Source: Baylisascaris procyonis (lineage: Eukaryota > Nematoda > Chromadorea > Rhabditida > Ascarididae). From it: a DNA stretch of 64,000 nucleotides. A program made the translations under genes and the position numbers. The notes below the pieces were generated by a model. It did not search any database. It was not told the origin of the DNA and saw only the letters and a program-made list of their open reading frames with translations. The stretch is taken from contig JAZARR010000201.1 of assembly GCA_037389465.1 (NCBI GenBank), positions 1,984,001-2,048,000 on the forward strand, given 5' to 3'. This document shows, piece after piece, positions 37,019-64,000 of this stretch; within the stretch, counting starts at the first letter, position 1, and each line of letters starts with the position of its first letter.

Positions 37019-39278
37019 ATGAATTGCGGAGAAAAAATATTTAAAAAACGATCAAACACAATTGGGGAAGGAATTGCACATTGCAAAACAAAAAATGTCT
37101 AAATATGGATATATTCCCTGCCTTTAAATAGATGGATAACGGCTTCATCGCATTATGGGCGCATAGAGGAACAACATCGCCAAATTGCGCATTGCAAACA
37201 CAAGTTTGCAGTTTTGCATGAAAAGAGTTGATACATAATAAGGTGATCCAAAATGTCAATAAAAATTAGATTACAGGTGAAACAAAAAGTTTTTTCGTTC
37301 CACCCACGCACCTATTTAAGGCACTTTGAATTCGGCATAAGATTTATGAAGTGGAATAAAATTGGTTTGACAGAGCAATCTCTTATAGAGCACATAAATA
37401 TCAAATTCACTGTGTCATTTTTCGTGGATTTCAATAGCGAAATTTAGGGACACATAGAGCAGATATCACCCGTTCACGCTGAAAAGCGCATCCTCGTAAT
37501 GTGCTTTTTTGAAAAACATTTGCATAAATAAGTGAGAATATAATAAAATTAAAGACTGCTAGAAGATTCATTCCCTTTTTGGATTGATTTCTTCCTTGTT
37601 TTTGCAAAATGAATGCCGGAAAAGGTGCTGTAATCCTGTACGAAAAAAAACAAACAATGCGGTTGTGATGATATAACAATAACAGTAGCACACATCGACA
37701 TACATATGCCAGTGAACTTAACCCTGTGCACAGCGTGCAATGCACTGGTCACCTCTCTGTTTCCTCACCCCCTACTCTCCCTCCTCCTCTTTCAACCTCC
37801 AAATGCCAAATGATGTCCTCATTACAATTGCTGACAGCTCATATCTGCATAGTTACAATTCCGCTGTGCTAAGAGAATGAAAAGTCGAATGGTCGTAACT
37901 CATAGAAGATACGTCATTGGAAAGGCGAAAGCTTCGTAGAAACATAGAGAATCGAAATCAACAAAAAATCTAGGAATAAACCAAGAAATAGGAGGCGATA
38001 GAGAGGCATAGAAAAAGAGAAATAAGACGAGAAGAGGAAAAAAATAACCAAACCCGTTAAGCCTCTCATAGGACTATTAAGTGGTAACTTAATGACGATT
38101 GTCATTCTATGAGTTTTTAAATGGAGTCGCTAGTAAAGAAAACATGCAGCATCAGGGGGCTAATTCCAGCAAAGATTAAGAATGGATATTTCCTTTCTAA
38201 TTTTAATGGATTTATTACTCTTTTTTTATATTTATTAACTACGGAAATAATTGATTTCAATGAGAATATTTAACAAGAAAAAAAAAACGATTAAATAATA
38301 AAACTGAACGAAAAGAATACAGCAAAGATAGACTTGCAAATCGATTGCAAAGCACAATTGATATCCCAATGAAATAAGGGGCAATAGCGATAGCAAACAT
38401 AAGGCCAAACAATAGAGGGTCTGATGTGCTCAGTGGCGCATCATGATGAGTGGTGGGCTGGCTAGCACACGCAAATGTGTTCAAGAGTGACGAAATGCAG
38501 CAAAGTGCGAGGCGGAGCGCAGCATTCCCAAAAGACTCCTCCCTTTTGCATGAGTTTGACGAGAGATCTGATCGACGAGTCCTATTTGCTTGCATACTCG
38601 ATCATCGGCTAGCCACTGTGTTGGCACGTTGACTTTGAATCCAATAGCAATAGAATCGAATGGCCATACGTAATTGCTTGGAGGAGAATGGGCATTGCGC
38701 AGCTCAACGAAACATCATAGTACACCCTTCGCTAAATAAATTTGCTCACAAACTAAACACTTTGCCAGAACTTCGAATGAGATATTCAATTCGAGAACGA
38801 TCAGTTCTCGATACAGCAGCAAGGTGGTACATTTAATTAAATAGTCTGCAAGTGAATGAAAGAGTTTAAAATTGGAGATGAAGAGCGAATGTAAGAAAAA
38901 TTCCAAAGCGTACAAGAGAAGCAATAATCTTTTAAAGAGTGGAGAGGAGATGGACTTTATTTTATTATAAATTCAAATTACGTTTACATTGAAAATAAGT
39001 TGTTTTCGGTTAACAGCCACCGGATGCATAGTGGCGGAAAAATTGAGTTTTCTCGGCAGCACGCAATCGGTGAAAAGTTGAATTTCGACACAGGCTGCTG
39101 CGCTTTCCTGATTACTGATTGGCATGAAATTGTCCCTTATACGCTTATGTAAAGAATGTTCTGGTACTGAAACAAATTACTATCGCTTTGCGCCTACTCT
39201 CTTCCCACGGCATCGAGTAATGCACTCAGTTGCTTTTTAGATCACTTCGATGTGAACTAGCATTATTCATTTCAATTG

Positions 39279-39358
39279 TTTAGCCCATTTTTGCTCTCGA
39301 TACACTCGAAAATATGTATTTAGCCCATTTTTGCTCTCGATACACTCGAAAATATGTA
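39279..39358. repeat. 40-bp perfect tandem duplication
   Basis: Two identical adjacent copies (39279-39318 and 39319-39358) of a unit containing GCCCATTTTTGCTCTCGATA. The identity indicates a recent event. A second, unrelated duplication lies only 40 bp away. Confidence 0.96.
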
Positions 39359-39398
39359 ATTTTTGGCGATACACGTCGTTCTGATGAGAATAGCTTAA

Positions 39399-39462
39399 GG
39401 CTGAAAAGACAAGACAACGATGCCGCAAAGGGCTGAAAAGACAAGACAACGATGCCGCAAAG
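39399..39462. repeat. 32-bp perfect tandem duplication
   Basis: Two identical adjacent copies (39399-39430 and 39431-39462) starting GGCTGAAAAGACAAGACAAC. The sequence is unrelated to the 40-bp duplication just upstream. Confidence 0.96.
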
Positions 39463-40212
39463 ATGTCCATGACCTCCTGTTGACCCACATTCTTGCGATA
39501 AGATCGTTCTCAAAGAAAATGAAGGTTTTGAAGATGTAAAAAAAAATTCCGGAAAGACGAACTAGTGACAGTACTGGCAGTGTCAAAACGACAGCGACGC
39601 TTAAGTAGAACAAGATTTGCAAAGCGGTAAAATGGATTGCAACGAAGGCCAATGGTGATAAGGAACAAAACCACAAGATGCAAATATCTTCTCACGATCA
39701 AAGGAAGTATACGAAAGCAGAGCAAGGTAAGGAAATATTTCGATGCGGATGAGGCAAATATAGAATCAGTTGTTAGCACTGGGAGAGGGAGAAGGGAGAG
39801 GAAGAAGAGGGAGGAAAACAGAACTATCGCATGGAAGGAGGTGGAAAGGAGTTAGCAGCGTTCACTAGCTTATATAAAGTGTCAACCAACAGCAGGTGTC
39901 GTCGAAGTGCCCATATGAGAGAAGTAGATTTCAATAAAGGAAGTGATGGGAAAGAGGCGAAGAACCATTCACAGCAACACTGAGTTTCCTTTGTATTGGC
40001 TCTTTGATGGTCGCCCATTGTTTACCTAATCGAGGTGAACTTTTATCATTCGTCATGCATCGAGCAGACAATTGCAGATTCACAACGAATCTATCTCTGC
40101 AATAATTCTATTTCCTAATTCGTATAAATTGACGATAAAGCATTCAATCAAGCTGAGTGAGTGAATTTGAAAAAAAAAGGTCGTCGATGAAAGAGTTGTG
40201 CGATGGAAAGAG

Positions 40213-40391
40213 ATATTGATATTGACGGATGATGTTTTGTGTAGATAAACCTTAGCGTAGCAAAGAACATTTTGGGTTAACGTTTCCCCCATCCATCATA
40301 TTGCCTGAAGATAGCTCATATCCGAAACGTTGGGTAAAGTACTCTGATCTGCGCTAGGGTTTATCAACATAAAACATCAATAACCAATACC
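40213..40391. repeat. foldback (inverted-repeat) element, about 180 bp
   Basis: The left arm 40231-40258 (GATGTTTTGTGTAGATAAAC and onward) is the reverse complement of 40351-40378 (GCGCTAGGGTTTATCAACAT and onward) at about 24 of 28 positions. Weaker pairing extends outward to about 40213 and 40391. The internal segment contains CCTGAAGATAGCTCATATCC followed by GAAACGTT, plus an AACGTT partner near 40278. No open frame for a transposase is present. It may be a non-autonomous foldback or MITE-like element or a relic of a retroelement end. Confidence 0.7.
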
Positions 40392-40466
40392 TTGCGCGGG
40401 TATCTCTGATCGTAGACCCAACATCAATAATCAATACCTTGCGCGGGTATCTCTGATCGTAGACCC
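40373..40466. repeat. 47-bp tandem duplication abutting the foldback
   Basis: Two near-identical copies start at 40373 and 40420 (AACATCAATAACCAATACC versus AACATCAATAATCAATACC), each with CTTGCGCGGGTATCTCTGAT and ending AGACCC. The first copy overlaps the right arm of the foldback, so duplication happened at its boundary. Confidence 0.95.
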
Positions 40467-42459
40467 TTCCCCGTGGGAAGGCGGCCAAAGAATCTTTTTA
40501 TTTTACTGGAGCAAAACATCTTTCGAATGGTAATGGCACTATTAGACTTACAGCCGGATCACGTAGTTCCTTTGATAAAACGGTTCGAAGCAAATGGAAA
40601 CCCTACATAAGACCATGCGCATCAATGGGAAGACGGCGGGAATGAGAAGGAGAGAGGACGACCGGAAGATCATGCTCTATATGCGCGTTTATCAAAGGCA
40701 TCATTGTGTCGGATACACGAGTATCACAAAATCACTAAATTTGATCTGCATAATTTATGAAGTGGAATGCGAGAAGCGACCCACCATGATTGAGAGCTCT
40801 TTGAAGTTGTCGATTTTCTGATTGAGTAATAACAATGAAATGGTCGCCTTATCCAACTTTCTCCGCATCATTAATTTCTCGCAGTAGTGATTCTCCTGCC
40901 AATCGTTTTCATATCCACTGATCCTTCTCAAATCCATTATCCCCTGGAAACTTATCTCTTGATCCTTATTTTATATATAACGTCGATTTAAAATCGTTTG
41001 ATTTTGAAAACTACCTCAGCAATACCGAATCAAGATTGCTATTCTCTTGGTGTTTCACGGATCGTAAAAACCGCTAACCTACTCTACCTTAGTATTACGA
41101 CTTTAAAATAAAAAATGCAAAATGCAAATTGCAAAAAAATGCAAAAAAAATTGCATAGTATGCACTGCTTTGATGCTGCAAAATTCTCTCCGTAAACCGA
41201 GTAAACTTTAAAAAAAATCTTCATGGCTTCAAATAATTCAAATAAAAATAGCGGACAGCTTCTATCCTAGCCCAACTGTTAGGCAATATCCTCCAAGTCG
41301 CTATAAATCTTCTTCATGTACAAACGTTTATTACATACACCTTAAATTTGGTGATTATCACAAATAATGCGGAAATTCGATTAAGCACCATTATATTAAC
41401 GTTCATTACAATCGTTGCAAATTCATTATTATAGAAAATAAACTCCACTCTCATTTACATATTATCTATCATTGAGTTAAATAAATCTTTAGTTACATAA
41501 ATTTTCTTTATCATTCCGATGCAAATATATTAGATTCCATAATCAAGAAATCGTTTAGTACATATTTTTCTAAGTAGAAAGAAACTATTCATCAATGAAT
41601 ACAAAAGTATATCTGCTATAGCTTCAGATAGCTTCATTAATTGCTCTCCACCACTTTTATTAAATCTTTGTCGAGTATTCTTATTTATACTTGTTAGCCA
41701 TCAGAAGATTTAACGTTAAGAATGATAATTCGAGTATCTAAGAGGTGCAGCCATATATTCTTGAGGCAAAGTTGTCAGAAAGTGACAATATGCGCAAATA
41801 TACGCAAATAAAATCCCCTCTATACCTCTGGATACAAATGATTTCTGTTTTTTTTTTATTCCAATCCGTTTTCGTCACGTATTAGCTCCGGCTAGAAGCA
41901 GTGAATCCACGGAATGACTCTTCGTACCTGAATGTTCCAACCACTTATGGTTTCCTTTCTGGATAGTTGCTTATATCTCTACCGCTGTCGACGGCATTCG
42001 ACTGTGATTTTCTTCTGTCTCCTATTTTTGATGCTACCTAATTTAGTCCACAAATCATTTCCCCCCATCCGCTTTCCCAAAACATAAATCCAATCAACAA
42101 AATTCTAAAGAAATATGAATAATATAATCACTACAATAGGAATGGAATGAACAATAAAGCACGACATCATAAGTAACATATACAAGAGTTTTCTATGGTG
42201 AAAGCAGCATTACAAATTGCGTTTCAAAATATTGGATCGTCTTCTAAATTAATTAGGCCAGTAGCTTATTCGCCTTTCCACTAAACACCATGACAATCTA
42301 GGGAATATATAAATTGGATGATAAAGAAATATCTCCCCAAAAATGGCATAATCAGCACAAAACAATACTGTTCACCATCCATCAACACTGGACGATTGCC
42401 CTTTAAAAGCTATGATCGTTGTTCGTTTTAGTAATAGTCACAATCCAACACTTATCACT

Positions 42460-63722
<21,263 letters not shown>

Positions 63723-63940
63723 CTGCAATAACATTCACACTTCTAAAACTCGGCTTTATTGGATATCAGTGAAGTTCAACATACGGAAACGTGAAAGCCA
63801 TCCCAAGAGTTTTGGATCACTGCTCCACTGTAAGGTGGACAACCCAAGAATAAACCATAGTCTTCCTCAATACCGTATGAACAGCATCTGGTTCGACACC
63901 GCTCCTAATAGCCCTGCCGACGCCACAATATGGATTCTAC

Positions 63941-64000
63941 CCATGTTAGGGCATACTTCGGTGATCGAAGACGATTGGCAAGGCGGTAATTCATGCTAAC
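63941..64000 (-). CDS. candidate upstream pecanex exon, cut by window edge
   Basis: The last 60 bases on the minus strand are open for 20 codons ending SPKYALTW and then a donor-like TGG/GTAGAA. The phase (0) agrees with the exon starting at 63722, giving a 218-bp intron. No conserved pecanex motif is visible, so this rests only on frame and splice context. Confidence 0.3.

Larger units (their letters stand above)
34536..42459. other. intergenic region, A+T-rich, no gene supported
   Basis: About 7.9 kb between the satellite and the 3' end of the pecanex gene. Short frames on both strands (the longest is a 112-codon minus-strand frame at 38257-38595 with two hydrophobic stretches) match no family and lack convincing splice context. 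The region contains separately listed tandem duplications, a C run, a G-rich tract and a foldback. The part nearest 42.4 kb should hold the pecanex 3' untranslated region. The first minus-strand AATAAA I find is at 41855-41860 (TTTATT on the plus strand), about 600 bp past the stop, so the polyadenylation site is uncertain. Confidence 0.6.

Noticed and set aside
38257..38595. 112-codon minus-strand open frame with hydrophobic stretches
   Set aside because: No recognisable family, no signal-peptide-like start, no splice support; consistent with chance in A/T-rich DNA.
39381..39410. CTGATGAG ... CTGAAAAG resembling a hammerhead ribozyme core
   Set aside because: An extra base precedes GAAA and no stem II can close, and it overlaps the start of a simple 32-bp duplication.

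Overview
This is animal nuclear DNA. It is A+T-rich and gene-poor, and its one well-supported gene is split into many 80-300 bp exons by GT-AG introns of 83 to about 1,200 bp. Many acceptors have the form TTTCAG, TTGCAG or TTTTAG. That architecture, the short exons and the A+T bias fit a nematode best (a filarial or spirurid-like worm is my guess). This is an inference: no spliced-leader or rRNA marker is present. Nothing prokaryotic or viral was recognised.

Layout. (1) 1-5,269: A+T-rich sequence with one plausible coding exon for a coiled-coil protein (minus strand, about 1.93-2.26 kb), a weaker possible exon near 0.8-1.0 kb, an (AT)n microsatellite and a 43-bp tandem duplication. (2) 5,270-34,535: one uninterrupted head-to-tail satellite array of about 57 copies of a 512-513 bp monomer, nearly half of the window. 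Diagnostic point variants recur every 3,585-3,589 bp, which is 7 monomers, so the array has a heptameric higher-order repeat. Its left part also shows an A/B dimer alternation. (3) 34,536-42,459: A+T-rich intergenic DNA with no gene I can support, but with several short perfect tandem duplications, a G-quadruplex-like tract and a foldback element. (4) 42,460-63,722: the 3' part of a pecanex homologue on the minus strand. I resolved 26 coding exons that join in one continuous frame (4,605 nt, 1,534 codons plus stop). Its 5' exons lie beyond the right edge; one candidate upstream exon touches the edge at 63,941-64,000.

Pecanex is a large multi-pass membrane protein. In Drosophila it is a maternal neurogenic gene product of the endoplasmic reticulum needed for Notch signalling. 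The reconstructed part covers the Ser/Arg-rich linker, the central block of membrane helices, the highly conserved Pecanex_C region and the C terminus. Its introns hold a 187-bp foldback, a 36-bp near-perfect palindrome, microsatellites, tandem duplications and a few unexplained open frames.

The most unusual feature is the satellite's seven-monomer higher-order organisation and its division into two variant domains near 22 kb. The many short open frames inside the array are by-products of sequence periodicity. They shift frame between copies through a 6T/7T run and are not annotated as genes.
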